Notes: a model not told the origin generated them from the letters alone. 64,000 bases of DNA from Alcaligenes sp. SDU_A2 (GCF_038237375.1 NZ_CP151273.1:682001-746000), one strand, 5' to 3'. Numbered from the stretch's first letter, positions 8,523 to 18,049 are shown. Numbers and translations: made by a program.

Positions 8523-9521
8523 TCAGGGCGAAGGTTTCTTTGCCTGTTTTTGATCTTCGTCTTGATTGTTATGCTTGCGGCGCGCCCGAGGATGGGCCTG
8601 GTCGTAGGCTTGGGCCAGATGCTGAAAGTCCAGCCGTGTGTAGATCTGAGTGGTAGAAATGTTGGCGTGGCCCAGCAACTCCTGCACGGCGCGTAGATCC
8701 TGGGCCGATTGCAGCAGGTGGCTGGCAAAACTGTGGCGCAGGCTGTGCGGATGCACGTGCATGGGCAGGCCGCTGGTTTGCGCGTATTTTTCCAGTTGCT
8801 GCTGGACGATGCGCGGATGGATGCGTGCGCCGCGCGCGCCCAGGAACAGGGCGGCTCGGGCGTCAGTGTCGCGTGCCTGTGCGGCGAGTTCCCCCCGTTT
8901 TTCCAGCCAGTGTTGCAGCGCCAGCAGCGCCTTTTCTCCGACAGGTAGGCGGCGCTGTTTTTCGCCTTTGCCCGTAACCAGCACTTCACGGTCGTTCAGC
9001 AGCAGCCAGCTTTGCGACTGATAATTGCCGTCCTGGTGGTAGTGCGTGTCCAGGCTGACCAGTTCGGACAGGCGCAGGCCACTGGAGTAGAACAGCTCGA
9101 ACATGGCCTGATCGCGCCGGGCAATCGGATCGTCCTGTACCGGCAGGGCGGGGCGGTCCAGCAACTGCTGGGTCTGATCGACTGACAGCGCTTTGGGTAA
9201 GGGGCGGCCTGCCTTTGGGGCGCGCAGTCCCGCTGCTGGATTGCGTGGCCAGCCTTGTTGACGGGTCTGCCATTGATAATAGCCGCGCCAGGTAGCCAGG
9301 ATACGGGCCAGGCTGCGCGGGGCAAGCCCTTGGGCATGCAGGCGGGCGACGCCTTGCCGTAGTTCGGTTTCGTTCAGGCTGTCGGGATCGCGTTGCGGGA
9401 ACTGGGCCAGCAGATGCGCCAGGTCGCGGCGGTACGCCTGTACTGTGTGATCCGAATAGCGTTTTTCCAGCGCCAGCAGATGTAGCCAGCGTTGCATGGG
9501 CTCGGTGATCAGGCCGTGCAT
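8523..9521 (-). CDS. xerC: Tyrosine recombinase XerC
   Basis: Site-specific recombinase that, with XerD, resolves chromosome dimers at dif. The 332-residue product has the N-terminal SAM-like core-binding domain (about 10-95) and the C-terminal catalytic domain. All catalytic residues are visible: R150 (SSGLRLSEL), K185 (VTGKGEKQRRLP), H259 and R262 (HPHSLRHSFASHL), H285 (LGHANIST) and nucleophile Y294 (TQIYTRLD). I chose the ATG at 9521, which overlaps the DUF484 gene end by 13 bases; an internal ATG at 9497 is possible. It is the last gene of the lpxL-lpxL-dapF-DUF484-xerC operon; dapF-DUF484-xerC is a conserved proteobacterial order. Confidence 0.93.
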   Translation of the reverse strand: MHGLITEPMQRWLHLLALEKRYSDHTVQAYRRDLAHLLAQFPQRDPDSLNETELRQGVARLHAQGLAPRSLARILATWRGYYQWQTRQQGWPRNPAAGLRAPKAGRPLPKALSVDQTQQLLDRPALPVQDDPIARRDQAMFELFYSSGLRLSELVSLDTHYHQDGNYQSQSWLLLNDREVLVTGKGEKQRRLPVGEKALLALQHWLEKRGELAAQARDTDARAALFLGARGARIHPRIVQQQLEKYAQTSGLPMHVHPHSLRHSFASHLLQSAQDLRAVQELLGHANISTTQIYTRLDFQHLAQAYDQAHPRARRKHNNQDEDQKQAKKPSP

Positions 9522-10183
9522 CCGGGTTCGGGCGCAATGGCGTGTGCCTGCAGGCGGCTTAGGGCGGCACTGCTCAGTTCGCCGATGCCTTCCAGGAAAT
9601 CGGTGCCCATGTCCGATGTAAAACGGTCGGCCTCGGGGGAGCCCAGCACCAGCAGGCCAAAGAGTTGTTCGTCCCCGGCTTGCTTGAGGGGAATGATGGC
9701 AACGGACAGGGCATCCTGTTGCAGTTCGGCCAGGAAAGCCTCGTCGCGGCGTTGTCCGCAATACGGGGCTGGCAATGTGTGCCCCCAGCCAGCGATGGCG
9801 TCATCGGCCAGGATTTCGTCGGGATTCCAGAGGTGCAGGCGCACGACCGGCATTTCGAAAATGTTTTCCAGGCTGCGGCAGATCAGGTCGGGCAGGGTGT
9901 TCGGGTCGGACGCGGCCAGCATCTGGCAGTTCCACTGGTGCAGCAGGCGCGAGATTTTTTCGTTGCCGCGCGCATTGGCAACCAGGGTGGCCAGTTGCCG
10001 CTCGGTTTTCTTGCCTCTGTCGCGCAGCAGCAGGATCTGGCGTTCGCCCAAGGAAATAGCGCGACTTTGGTGCGGATGCGGCACCATCAGATTGGCAAAT
10101 AAATCGGCGTGGGCGTCGAAGAAATCAGGATTGGCTTTCAGGAACTGGGCCACATCCACGGCGCTAAGGCTGGGGGTATCCAT
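9509..10183 (-). CDS. DUF484 family (GAF-like) protein
   Basis: A 224-residue member of the DUF484 family that almost always lies between dapF and xerC. It starts with a short helical region (DVAQFLKANPDFFDAHADLF), followed by a charged coiled-coil-like stretch (about 40-75). A GAF-like fold follows, with PVVRLHLW and LSVAIIPLK...EQLFGLLVLGSPEADRFT. No catalytic residues are apparent and the role is unknown. Its start is only one base away from the dapF stop and its 3' end overlaps xerC. Confidence 0.88.
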   Translation of the reverse strand: MDTPSLSAVDVAQFLKANPDFFDAHADLFANLMVPHPHQSRAISLGERQILLLRDRGKKTERQLATLVANARGNEKISRLLHQWNCQMLAASDPNTLPDLICRSLENIFEMPVVRLHLWNPDEILADDAIAGWGHTLPAPYCGQRRDEAFLAELQQDALSVAIIPLKQAGDEQLFGLLVLGSPEADRFTSDMGTDFLEGIGELSSAALSRLQAHAIAPEPGCTA

Positions 10184-10184
10184 T

Positions 10185-11108
10185 CTAGAAGGTTTCCTTT
10201 TTGGCTAAGGACGCGCAGAGCGCGACAATGTCGACTTGACCGTTAAAGACGGTTTGGGCTGGGCCGCTCATGCGCAATTGCTGCCCGTCCCACTGAATGC
10301 GCAAAGCACCTCCACGAGTATCCACGACAACCGGACTCTGGAGCAATCCCCGCCGTATGCCGGCTACGACAGCGGCGCAAGCACCGGTTCCGCACGCCAG
10401 CGTCTCGCCCGCGCCGCGTTCGTACACGCGCAGGCGAATGTGGTGGGGGTCCAGCACCTGCATGAATCCGGCGTTGACCTTGCGGGCAAAGCGCGCATGC
10501 GACTCGATAAAAGGCCCGACGGTCTGTACGGGGGCTGTCTGCACATCGTCCACCACCTGGACTGCGTGCGGGTTGGAAATGGACACCAGCGACAGCGCCA
10601 CAGGCTGCTCCTGGCCGGGCACGGGCAGCAGCCACAGGGTGTCCTGGCCTTGGGCGGTCTGCTCCAGTCCCTGAGTGTCGAAATGAACATCGGCAGGGGC
10701 AAAGCGCGTCATGCCCATGCTGACTTCCACGCTTTGATCGGGGGCTTCGTTCAGGGAAAGAATGCCGGTGCGTATTTGCGCCCGCAGCGGATTGGCGTGC
10801 GACAGACCTTGTTCGTGTACGAAGCGTACAAAGCAGCGCGCCCCGTTGCCGCAATGCTCTACTTCGCTGCCGTCGGCATTGAAGATACGGTATCGGAAAT
10901 CGGCTTGGTCTGTGTCGGCGGGTTCGACCAGCAAGATTTGGTCGGCACCAATACCAAAATGGCGGTCGGCCAGGGCGCGCGCTCGCTCGGGGGTCAGAGC
11001 TATGGGTTGGGTGACGCCATCGAGCACGACGAAATCGTTGCCCGCGCCGTGCATCTTGCTAAAACGCCATAGAGACGCGTCTGGGGAGGATGGGGCGGTG
11101 TGGCTCAT
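10185..11108 (-). CDS. dapF: Diaminopimelate epimerase
   Basis: Cytoplasmic, PLP-independent enzyme that converts LL- to meso-diaminopimelate for lysine and peptidoglycan synthesis. The two catalytic cysteines are present: C86 in [16 protein letters not shown] and C239 in [12 protein letters not shown]. The N-terminal [14 protein letters not shown] motif is preceded by about 17 extra residues ([16 protein letters not shown]), so the functional start could be nearer KMHG. At 307 residues it is slightly longer than the usual ~275. It begins 8 bases after the acyltransferase stop, within a minus-strand operon. Confidence 0.93.
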   Translation of the reverse strand: MSHTAPSSPDASLWRFSKMHGAGNDFVVLDGVTQPIALTPERARALADRHFGIGADQILLVEPADTDQADFRYRIFNADGSEVEHCGNGARCFVRFVHEQGLSHANPLRAQIRTGILSLNEAPDQSVEVSMGMTRFAPADVHFDTQGLEQTAQGQDTLWLLPVPGQEQPVALSLVSISNPHAVQVVDDVQTAPVQTVGPFIESHARFARKVNAGFMQVLDPHHIRLRVYERGAGETLACGTGACAAVVAGIRRGLLQSPVVVDTRGGALRIQWDGQQLRMSGPAQTVFNGQVDIVALCASLAKKETF

Positions 11109-11116
11109 GGGTGTAC

Positions 11117-12007
11117 TCAGTAAATGCGTGCTTGCCCTTCGGGCCGGGTTTTAAAGCGCCGATGTACCCAATAATACTGCGTGGGGTCCTGACGCACGTA
11201 TTTTTCGATCAGGGCGTTCATGCGTGCGGTGGCCTCTTCCAGCGAGTCCTGGCCGGGGAAGTCGGCCATCGGTTCCAGCACTTGTATTTGGTAATGGCCG
11301 CTCTGGGCATTGAGCCGGGAGATAACGGGAATGACCACGGCATCCTGGTTGCGGGCGATCTGCGCCGTGGTCAGCAAGGTGGCCGCCGGCACATTGAAGA
11401 ACGGCACGAACGCGGCTCCCTTGATGCCGAAGTCCATGTCTGGCAAGTAATAAATGGGTTGGCCTTTCTGCAAAGCGCGCATCAGGCCGCGTATGCCGTC
11501 TTTGCGTGAAATAAGGGGAGCCGTGGAAAAGCGGCTGCGTCCTTCAAGCATCAGCTTGTCTACACTGGGATCGCGTTGGGGGGTGTAAAAGGCCACCAGC
11601 GGCGAGATCGACATCGACAGGCGTGTTCCGGCGGCATCCATGCCCAGAAAGTGGGGTACCAGCAACATGACACGCCGGCCTTGCTCCAGGGCGTGGGTAA
11701 TGTATTCTTCGCCTGTCAGCTCCAGGGTGTTGAGGATGGTGCTGGGCAGCCCGAACCAGAGCAGGCCACGGTCCAGATAGGATTGGGCCAGTAGGCGAAA
11801 GTGTTGCCGCTCCCAGGCGCGACGGGTGCTTTCGGATTCGTCGGGAAAACACAACGCCAGATTGGTGCGTACGATATGGCGGCGACGGCTTGCCAGCTTG
11901 TGGGTCAGCCAGCCTAAGACGGCTCCCCAGCGTTGGCGCCGGCGCACCGAGATCCGTCCGAAATACGTGAAGATGGACTTGAGCAGCGGATAGGAATTGA
12001 AACTCAT
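11117..12007 (-). CDS. lpxL: Lipid A biosynthesis lauroyl-type acyltransferase (LpxL/HtrB family)
   Basis: Inner-membrane late acyltransferase of lipid A synthesis (LABLAT family), 296 residues. The catalytic H-x4-D motif is H119-FLGM-D124, with the conserved DMDFG and [12 protein letters not shown] blocks that form the acyl-donor site. The C-terminal [13 protein letters not shown] motif is typical of LpxL/LpxM. It overlaps the preceding paralogue by 4 bases (ATGA). Acyl-chain length and position cannot be read from sequence. Confidence 0.88.
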   Translation of the reverse strand: MSFNSYPLLKSIFTYFGRISVRRRQRWGAVLGWLTHKLASRRRHIVRTNLALCFPDESESTRRAWERQHFRLLAQSYLDRGLLWFGLPSTILNTLELTGEEYITHALEQGRRVMLLVPHFLGMDAAGTRLSMSISPLVAFYTPQRDPSVDKLMLEGRSRFSTAPLISRKDGIRGLMRALQKGQPIYYLPDMDFGIKGAAFVPFFNVPAATLLTTAQIARNQDAVVIPVISRLNAQSGHYQIQVLEPMADFPGQDSLEEATARMNALIEKYVRQDPTQYYWVHRRFKTRPEGQARIY

Positions 12008-12858
12008 GGCGTCGGATCGCTAGGAATGGGAGGGGCGTCGTGCGGAACTTTGTAACGGTTGTAGCCCCACAGATACTGCTCGGGGAAACGCCGTATCAGG
12101 GTTTCCATCGATTGGTTGATCAGGGTGGACAAGGCGATCGGGTCCTGGGGCAGCGGTTCGGGCAGGCGCAAGGTGTGGATATGCCAGCCACGGCCCTTGG
12201 GCAGGCGTTCGGCGGCGGTGACGATGACCGGCACATCGGACTGGCGGGCCAGTTTGCCGGCCAGCGTCATGGTCAGAGCAGGGCGGCCGAAAAACGGAGC
12301 CCATACGCCATCGCCGCCGCTGGGCACCTGATCGGGCAGCATGCCCACGGACTGGCCTTGGCGAAAGGCGCGTACGAACTCGCGCACGCCTTTCATATTG
12401 GCGGGCACGGCGTGCAAGCCCGGCAGCTCGCGCGCCTGCACCATTAATGGCTCCAGTGCAGCCTGTCGAGGCGGGCGGAACATAACGGTCAGCGGGCCCA
12501 GACCCACCAGGTAGCGGGCGGTAATCTCGAAACAGCCCAGATGCGGGGTCAGATAAAGCACGCCCCGGCCTTCGGCGTGGGTGGCGCGCAGCAGCGCCAC
12601 ATCGTCCACGGTGCAGCGTGCCAGGCAGGCTTGCGGATGCAGCCAGACGCGCGGGGTCTCCAGAATCATGGCCCCGGTCTGCCCGGCGGCCCGGCGAAAA
12701 AAAGCCGGGTCATCGTAGCCGGCCTGGCGGCAGTTGGCTTGCAGGCGGCGGCGATAACGCCCAGGAAAGGCATAGACCAGACGCCCTATTGCCTGGCCCA
12801 GCAGGTGCAGGGCAGGAAGGGGCAGGCGAGCCGCCAGACGCAAGAGAGCCGCTAACAT
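12004..12858 (-). CDS. Second LpxL/LpxM-family lipid A acyltransferase
   Basis: A 284-residue paralogue of the following gene. It has the motif H106-LGCF-E111 (H-x4-D/E), a DQVPSGGDGVWAPFFGRPALT block in place of DMDFG..FF, and QYLWGYNRYKVP near the C-terminus. An N-terminal hydrophobic helix anchors it to the inner membrane. Two tandem late acyltransferases upstream of dapF are also found in Bordetella relatives, where they add secondary chains to lipid A. It is the first gene of the operon and diverges from metK across ~240 bases. Confidence 0.87.
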   Translation of the reverse strand: MLAALLRLAARLPLPALHLLGQAIGRLVYAFPGRYRRRLQANCRQAGYDDPAFFRRAAGQTGAMILETPRVWLHPQACLARCTVDDVALLRATHAEGRGVLYLTPHLGCFEITARYLVGLGPLTVMFRPPRQAALEPLMVQARELPGLHAVPANMKGVREFVRAFRQGQSVGMLPDQVPSGGDGVWAPFFGRPALTMTLAGKLARQSDVPVIVTAAERLPKGRGWHIHTLRLPEPLPQDPIALSTLINQSMETLIRRFPEQYLWGYNRYKVPHDAPPIPSDPTP

Positions 12859-12961
12859 GGGCCGGACAGTCCTATGAAAAGTAGGTTTTGCTGAAACAAT
12901 TGTGTATTTTCGCTTAAAATAGATTGTATCGCTGAGTTAAACGACAACTTGCGGAGCGATA

Positions 12962-13079
12962 GACCGGCCTAGCCGGTCACACAATACACCGCTAAAGCGT
13001 CGCGCCCCGTCTATCGTATCCACATCGTTGGCTTCGAGGTGCAACGCAGTTTGTTCAACCTCGTGCTGTAGATCAGCAC
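12962..13079 (+). promoter_or_regulatory. Hairpin-rich 5' leader of metK
   Basis: Between an AT-rich promoter-like segment (TAAAAT at 12915, TTGTAT at 12924) and the metK GTG lie ~170 bases with several inverted repeats. These are GACCGGC-CTA-GCCGGTC (12962-12978), an imperfect CGAGGT...ACCTCG stem (13035-13063) and GTGCTG-TAGAT-CAGCAC (13063-13079). The last can also pair partly with the first strand of the second, giving mutually exclusive folds near the ribosome site. I cannot match it to a named riboswitch class. Confidence 0.35.
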
Positions 13080-13099
13080 CTAGCCAAGGAAGCACCGCT

Positions 13100-14263
13100 G
13101 TGGATAACAACGATTTCCTCTTTACCTCCGAATCCGTCTCCGAAGGCCACCCCGACAAGGTCGCGGACCAGATTTCCGACGCCATCCTGGACGCTATTTT
13201 CGAACAGGACCCGCAGGCCCGCGTTGCCGCTGAAACCCTGTGCAATACGGGTCTGGTCGTGTTGGCCGGCGAAATCACGACACATGCCAACGTGGACTAC
13301 ATCCAGGTGGCGCGCGATACCATCAAGCGCATCGGCTACGACAACGGCGACTACGGTATCGATTACAAGTCGTGCGCCGTGCTGGTGGCCTACGACAAAC
13401 AGTCGCCCGACATCGCCCAGGGCGTGGACCGCAGCCCCGAAGAAATCTTGAATCAAGGCGCAGGCGACCAGGGCCTGATGTTCGGTTACGCGTGCGACGA
13501 AACCCCCGACCTGATGCCGGCTCCTATCTGGTATGCCCACCGTCTGGTGCAGCGTCAGAGCGAACTGCGTAAGGATGGCCGTCTGGCCTGGCTGCGTCCG
13601 GATGCCAAGTCCCAAGTCACCTTCCGCTATGTGGACGGCCGCCCCGTGGAGGTCGATACGGTCGTGCTGTCTACCCAACACGCACCGGATATTTCGCAGG
13701 AAGACATCCGCGAAGCCGTCATCGAGCATATCATCCGCCCTTGCATCCCCGAAGACCTGCTGTCAGACACGACGCGCTTTCTGGTCAATCCCACCGGCAA
13801 GTTCGTTATTGGCGGCCCGCAGGGCGATTGCGGCCTGACCGGACGCAAGATCATCGTGGATACCTACGGTGGCGCATGCCCGCACGGCGGCGGCGCGTTT
13901 TCGGGCAAGGACCCCTCCAAGGTGGATCGTTCGGCCGCTTACGCCGCACGCTACGTGGCCAAGAATATCGTGGCCGCCGGGTTGGCGCGTCAGTGCCAAG
14001 TGCAGTTGAGCTATGCGATCGGTGTGGCCGAGCCCATCAACATCACCATTTACACCGAAGGCACAGGCGTAGTGTCCGATACTGAACTGGCCAAGCTGGT
14101 GCGCGCCCATTTCGACCTGCGTCCGCGCGGCATCATCGAAATGCTGGATCTGCAGCGCCCCATCTACACCAAGACCGCTGCCTACGGTCACTTTGGCCGC
14201 AGCGAACCCGAGTTCAGTTGGGAAGCCACCGACAAGGCCCAGGCCCTGCGCCACGCGATCTAA
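13100..14263 (+). CDS. metK: S-adenosylmethionine synthase
   Basis: Makes S-adenosylmethionine from methionine and ATP; cytoplasmic tetramer. I chose the GTG at 13100 ([24 protein letters not shown]), preceded by AAGGA at 13086. It gives 387 residues, close to the family norm, whereas the longer open frame upstream is non-conserved. Signature motifs are [13 protein letters not shown] (about 15-27) and [12 protein letters not shown] (120-131), with a P-loop-like [15 protein letters not shown]. It is followed at once by a strong terminator, so it is monocistronic and starts the methyl-cycle gene group metK-ahcY-metF. Confidence 0.97.
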   Translation: MDNNDFLFTSESVSEGHPDKVADQISDAILDAIFEQDPQARVAAETLCNTGLVVLAGEITTHANVDYIQVARDTIKRIGYDNGDYGIDYKSCAVLVAYDKQSPDIAQGVDRSPEEILNQGAGDQGLMFGYACDETPDLMPAPIWYAHRLVQRQSELRKDGRLAWLRPDAKSQVTFRYVDGRPVEVDTVVLSTQHAPDISQEDIREAVIEHIIRPCIPEDLLSDTTRFLVNPTGKFVIGGPQGDCGLTGRKIIVDTYGGACPHGGGAFSGKDPSKVDRSAAYAARYVAKNIVAAGLARQCQVQLSYAIGVAEPINITIYTEGTGVVSDTELAKLVRAHFDLRPRGIIEMLDLQRPIYTKTAAYGHFGRSEPEFSWEATDKAQALRHAI

Positions 14264-14282
14264 GGCCTTGCCTTTGCAGTGC

Positions 14283-14318
14283 AAAAAAGCCAGTCAGGCG
14301 ATTCTGACTGGCTTTTTT
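14283..14318 (+). terminator. Rho-independent terminator of metK
   Basis: A perfect stem AAAAAAGCCAGTCAG / CTGACTGGCTTTTTT with a six-base loop (GCGATT), ending in a T run, 20 bases after the metK stop. Because of the A run on the other side it could work in both directions. Confidence 0.9.
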
Positions 14319-14437
14319 GTGGGTTTTTGCATGTTTTCGCTGGAGTTCGGCTTGTACGATCCTACTTGCTGGCTTTGGGGCCCATGACCGCGCTGGGCGA
14401 TCTGCACAGTGATAAAGGGTGTTTTGTGTGCTGGCCG

Positions 14438-14466
14438 CTTCCCAAGTGTGCCTAAACGGGTACAAT
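14438..14466 (+). promoter_or_regulatory. Predicted ahcY promoter
   Basis: A good -10 hexamer, TACAAT, lies at 14461-14466. A weak -35 (CTTCCC, 14438-14443) lies 17 bases upstream. Transcription would start near 14473, a few bases before the SAH aptamer, as expected for a riboswitch leader. Confidence 0.55.
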
Positions 14467-14484
14467 GTCCGGCATTATTGCCAT

Positions 14485-14570
14485 GCCCGAGGAGCGTTGC
14501 GACAAGACCTGCGTCTTGCCAGGCTCGGATCATGGATGGGTGCTTTGCCGCCCTAACGAACGACGCTCGC
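14485..14570 (+). promoter_or_regulatory. S-adenosylhomocysteine (SAH) riboswitch
   Basis: Matches the SAH riboswitch found upstream of ahcY in beta/gammaproteobacteria. The core is CCCGAGGAGCGTTGCGAC, then an extra hairpin (CAAGAC-CTGC-GTCTTG), then GCCAGGCTCGG closing P1 (CCGAG 14487-14491 with CTCGG 14524-14528). A downstream strand ACGCTC (14563-14568) pairs back to GAGCGT (14492-14497) to form the pseudoknot. Just after it, CTCGCCA (14566-14572) can instead pair with TGGCGAG (14593-14599). This alternative overlaps the pseudoknot strand and may form the expression platform. SAH binding is expected to raise ahcY expression. Confidence 0.9.
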
Positions 14571-14647
14571 CACGACCTGCACGACAGGCTGATGGCGAGG
14601 AGCATCGCTCGCGTCGCAGTCTGCGTGCCGTACTACGGAGCCTAACT

Positions 14648-16045
14648 GTGACTTTCTCTGATTACAAAATCGCCGATATCTCCCTGGCCGACTGGGGCCG
14701 CCGCGAATTGGCCATTGCCGAAACCGAAATGCCCGGCTTGATGGCGACCCGCGAAGAATTCGCCGCTGCCCAGCCCCTGAAAGGCGCGCGCATTGCGGGC
14801 AGTCTGCACATGACCATCCAGACCGGTGTTCTGATCGAAACGCTCAAGGCACTGGGTGCCGAGGTGCGCTGGGCATCGTGCAATATTTTCTCCACTCAGG
14901 ACCACGCCGCTGCGGCTATTGCCGCCACTGGCACGCCCGTGTTCGCCGTCAAAGGCGAATCGTTGGAAGAATACTGGCAGTACACCCACGAAATTTTTAA
15001 TTGGCCCGGTGAACAGGCCAATATGATTCTGGACGACGGCGGCGATGCCACGCTGTTGCTGCACCTGGGCGCGCGCGCCGAACAAGACCTGTCTGTGTTG
15101 GACAAGCCCGGCAGCGAAGAAGAGCGCGTGCTGTTTGCCGCCATCCGCGCTCGTCTGGAAACCGACAAGACCTGGTATTCCACCCGTCTGGCCCAGATCC
15201 AGGGCGTGACCGAAGAAACCACTACTGGCGTACATCGTCTGTATCAGATGTCCCAGAAGGGCGAACTGGCCTTCCCTGCCATCAACGTCAACGATTCGGT
15301 CACCAAGTCCAAGTTCGACAACCTGTACGGTTGCCGCGAATCGCTGGTGGACGGCATCAAGCGCGCCACCGACGTGATGGTGGCCGGCAAAATCGCCGTG
15401 GTGGCTGGTTTCGGCGATGTGGGCAAGGGCTGCGCCCAAGCTTTGGCGGCTCTGCGCGCCCAAGTGTGGGTGACCGAGATCGATCCGATCTGCGCCTTGC
15501 AGGCGTCGATGGAAGGCTACCGCGTGGTCACGATGGAAGAGGCCGCCGATAAGGCCGACATTTTCGTGACCGCCACCGGCAACTACCATGTCATCAACCG
15601 TTCCCACATGGAACGCATGAAAGACCAGGCCATTGTGTGCAACATCGGTCACTTCGACAACGAAATCGACGTGGCCTCGGTGGAAGACTTGCAGTGGGAA
15701 GAAATCAAGCCCCAGGTCGATCACATCATTTTCCCGGACGGCAAGCGCATCATCCTGCTGGCACAGGGCCGACTGGTGAACCTGGGTTGCGCCACCGGCC
15801 ACCCTTCGTTCGTGATGTCGGCGTCCTTTACCAACCAGACCATTGCACAGATCGAGCTGTTCACGCGCGGTGATGCCTACGAAACGGGTAAAGTATATGT
15901 ACTGCCTAAGCATCTGGACGAAAAAGTGGCCCGTCTGCATCTCAAGAAATTGGGTGTGAACCTGACCACCTTGTCCAAGGAACAGGCAGATTACATCAGC
16001 GTGCCGGTGCAGGGCCCCTTCAAACCTGAGCACTACCGCTATTAA
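14648..16045 (+). CDS. ahcY: Adenosylhomocysteinase
   Basis: Hydrolyses S-adenosylhomocysteine to adenosine and homocysteine using tightly bound NAD. I chose the GTG at 14648 with GGAG at 14637, giving 465 residues. An open frame continues upstream through the riboswitch but is not coding. Landmarks are [28 protein letters not shown], the NAD-binding GFGDVGKG (254-261) and the C-terminal PFKPEHYRY that reaches the neighbouring active site. It is controlled by the SAH riboswitch in its leader and followed by a small membrane protein gene and metF. Confidence 0.97.
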   Translation: MTFSDYKIADISLADWGRRELAIAETEMPGLMATREEFAAAQPLKGARIAGSLHMTIQTGVLIETLKALGAEVRWASCNIFSTQDHAAAAIAATGTPVFAVKGESLEEYWQYTHEIFNWPGEQANMILDDGGDATLLLHLGARAEQDLSVLDKPGSEEERVLFAAIRARLETDKTWYSTRLAQIQGVTEETTTGVHRLYQMSQKGELAFPAINVNDSVTKSKFDNLYGCRESLVDGIKRATDVMVAGKIAVVAGFGDVGKGCAQALAALRAQVWVTEIDPICALQASMEGYRVVTMEEAADKADIFVTATGNYHVINRSHMERMKDQAIVCNIGHFDNEIDVASVEDLQWEEIKPQVDHIIFPDGKRIILLAQGRLVNLGCATGHPSFVMSASFTNQTIAQIELFTRGDAYETGKVYVLPKHLDEKVARLHLKKLGVNLTTLSKEQADYISVPVQGPFKPEHYRY

Positions 16046-16090
16046 GCCTACGCCCGAGCGTCTTCGGACGCTGCTTTTTGGAGTCCTATC

Positions 16091-16429
16091 ATGACCTTGC
16101 TACTTGTCTGGATCCTGAACGCCGTCGCCTTGCTGGTTGTCGCTTATATCCTGCCAGGCATTACAGTGGCGTCTTTCGGGTCGGCGTTGATCGCCGCGCT
16201 GGTGTTGGGCCTGCTCAACACCTTGGTCAAGCCCGTACTGGTGTTGTTGACGCTGCCTATTACCCTTGTGACTTTGGGCTTGTTTTTGCTGGTGCTCAAT
16301 GCGCTGATGTTCTGGTGGGCAGGCTCGATCCTTAAAGGCTTTCAGGTTGAAGGGTTCTGGTGGGCGGTCATAGGGGCCATTGTCTACAGCCTGGTTGCCG
16401 GGCTGCTGTCTGGACTGTTGATTAAATGA
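16091..16429 (+). CDS. Four-helix membrane protein, YvlD/phage-holin-superfamily type
   Basis: This 112-residue integral membrane protein has four hydrophobic segments and resembles the YvlD (phage holin superfamily IV) family: LLNTLVKPVLVLLTLPITLVTLGLFLLVLNALMF is the family core. Function is unknown, and lysis activity should not be inferred from the family name. A ribosome site TTGGAG lies before the ATG (16078-16083). Its stop overlaps the metF start by 4 bases (ATGA), so it is probably co-transcribed with ahcY and metF. Confidence 0.8.
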   Translation: MTLLLVWILNAVALLVVAYILPGITVASFGSALIAALVLGLLNTLVKPVLVLLTLPITLVTLGLFLLVLNALMFWWAGSILKGFQVEGFWWAVIGAIVYSLVAGLLSGLLIK

Positions 16430-17265
16430 CAAACAAGCAAACGCTAAGCCTCGAATTTTTCCCGCCGCGTGACATCGCGGCTCAGGAAAAACTGGTGCGC
16501 TCGGCCAAAACCCTGATGGGTCTGAATCCGGCCTACGTCAGCGTCACGTTCGGCGCAGGCGGTTCAACGCGGGCCGGTACAGTAGGTGCAGTGGAGTTGT
16601 TGCAGAAGCTGGGCTTTGATGTGGCTCCGCACCTTTCCTGCGTCGGTGCCAATCGTGAGCAGCTAGGGGGCCTGCTGGACAGTTATCGTCAGCAGGGCGT
16701 CAAGCGCATTGTCGCGCTGCGCGGCGACTTGCCTTCGGGCATGGGCGGCGGTGCTGGCGAATTGCGCTATGCCAGCGATCTGGTGGCCTTCATCCGCGAA
16801 CGCTATGGCGATTATTTCCATGTGGAAGTGGCCGCCTATCCCGAAATGCATCCCCAGGCCACCGGTTTCGAGGATGATCTGGCGCATTTCGTGGCCAAGG
16901 TAAAGGCGGGGGCTCATGGGGCGATCACCCAGTACTTCTTCAACCCGGATGCATACTTCAGCTTTGTGGAGCGTGCCCAGGCCAAGGGAGTCACGGTGCC
17001 CATCATTCCCGGCATCATGCCCATCACCAATTCGGCCCAGTTGCTGCGTTTTTCCACTATGTGCGGCGCGGAAGTGCCGCGCTGGATACGTTTGCGTCTG
17101 GCCGATTTCGGCGATGATCGTGCATCGATTCGCGCCTTTGGTTTGGATGTGGTGTCGCGCCTGTGTCAGGACTTGCTGGACGGCGGTGCGCCCGGCTTGC
17201 ATATGTATACCCTGAATGGGGCGGATGCCAGTATGGCGATTTTGCCGAGCTTGAACTGGCGCTGA
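16426..17265 (+). CDS. metF: Methylenetetrahydrofolate reductase
   Basis: FAD enzyme reducing 5,10-methylene-THF to 5-methyl-THF, the methyl donor for methionine synthesis. At 279 residues it has the normal bacterial length. It shows the N-terminal LSLEFFPPRD motif (catalytic Glu in EFFPP), TFGAGGSTR, RIVALRGD and HVEVAAYPEMHP, and the later QYFFNPDAYFSFV and PIIPGIMPI blocks. Placing ahcY and metF together links homocysteine supply and remethylation. A strong terminator follows. Confidence 0.96.
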   Translation: MTNKQTLSLEFFPPRDIAAQEKLVRSAKTLMGLNPAYVSVTFGAGGSTRAGTVGAVELLQKLGFDVAPHLSCVGANREQLGGLLDSYRQQGVKRIVALRGDLPSGMGGGAGELRYASDLVAFIRERYGDYFHVEVAAYPEMHPQATGFEDDLAHFVAKVKAGAHGAITQYFFNPDAYFSFVERAQAKGVTVPIIPGIMPITNSAQLLRFSTMCGAEVPRWIRLRLADFGDDRASIRAFGLDVVSRLCQDLLDGGAPGLHMYTLNGADASMAILPSLNWR

Positions 17266-17282
17266 TCCGTCAGGCTGTACAG

Positions 17283-17322
17283 AAAAAAAAATCCGCCGGG
17301 CGCATGTCCGGCGGATTTTTTT
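17283..17322 (+). terminator. Rho-independent terminator of metF
   Basis: Stem ATCCGCCGG (17291-17299) / CCGGCGGAT (17308-17316) with an eight-base loop, an A run before it and T7 after it. It ends the ahcY-yvlD-metF transcript. Confidence 0.9.
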
Positions 17323-17419
17323 ATGGCTGACCTGTGCGCCCCAGACGGCATTGGGCGTGTAACGGATGGAGAAGCGCAGTCAGGCTTGGGCCAATTGTGA
17401 AACCCGCAGCCTATGCGGT

Positions 17420-18049
17420 TTACAGCTCCGGTGCCGGCACGGCCCAGCCTTTGTCGGTCAGGATGGTGTCCAGGCGCTGGTCGTGGGCGGCTGGCTGGTA
17501 GGCCATGCCGGACAGATCGCCGACCGCCCAGGCGATACCCACGCTGGTGAAGGCGTGGTTTTGCTGTTTTAACGCTGCTAACGTGCGGTCGTAGTATCCT
17601 TTCCCGTAACCGATGCGGTCGCCTTGACGAGTGTAGCCCAGCGTGGGCACCAGCACGATGTCGGGCAGCGGAGCTTTGCGCGATATGGGGATTTCAATAC
17701 CGTAGCGGCCTGGCTCCATAGGGGTTTCCGGTGTCCATTCGTAGAAGGCCAGCGGTGCATCGGCCTGTTCGACCACGGGCAGGCAAACATTCAGGCCTTC
17801 TTCCTCTACCCATTGGGTCAGCAGGGGGCGCAGGTCCGGTTCGCCTTGGGTCGGCCAAAAAGCGGCGATGGTGCGGGGCTCGGGACGGCCTTGTTCGCGC
17901 AGGCGGCTGCGATTGCTCGCCAGCCAGGTAAACAGCCGGCCACGGATCAGCAAGCCTCCGCGATTGGTGTCTATGGAGGCTTGCCCCGCACGCAGGTCTT
18001 TTAGTCGCGTGCGCAGGTCGACTGCGTTATGCTCTACGTTCTGAATCAT
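17420..18049 (-). CDS. ygfA: 5-formyltetrahydrofolate cyclo-ligase
   Basis: Converts 5-formyl-THF to 5,10-methenyl-THF with ATP, returning a storage folate to the one-carbon pool used by the neighbouring metF. I chose the ATG at 18049 (MIQNVEHNAVDLRTRL), which gives 209 residues. The open frame extends further upstream but only with low-complexity sequence antisense to the next gene. Family motifs are IAAFWPTQGEPDLRPLL, the EPGRYGIEIP block, PDIVLVPTLGYTRQGDRIGYGKGYYDRTL and VGIAWA. It diverges from the transglycosylase gene, whose possible upstream start overlaps it by two bases. Confidence 0.92.
   Translation of the reverse strand: MIQNVEHNAVDLRTRLKDLRAGQASIDTNRGGLLIRGRLFTWLASNRSRLREQGRPEPRTIAAFWPTQGEPDLRPLLTQWVEEEGLNVCLPVVEQADAPLAFYEWTPETPMEPGRYGIEIPISRKAPLPDIVLVPTLGYTRQGDRIGYGKGYYDRTLAALKQQNHAFTSVGIAWAVGDLSGMAYQPAAHDQRLDTILTDKGWAVPAPEL

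Noticed and set aside
14642-16033. A 463-codon open frame on the minus strand opposite ahcY, and similar long frames opposite metK, ilvD, cca and the ugp genes
   Set aside because: They are shadows of GC-rich genes, with His/Gln/Arg-rich translations, no ribosome sites and no family motifs.
17324-17419. 6S RNA next to the 5-formyl-THF cyclo-ligase gene, as in enterobacteria
   Set aside because: The segment is too short and lies 3' of the gene; the 5' side is occupied by the divergent transglycosylase gene.
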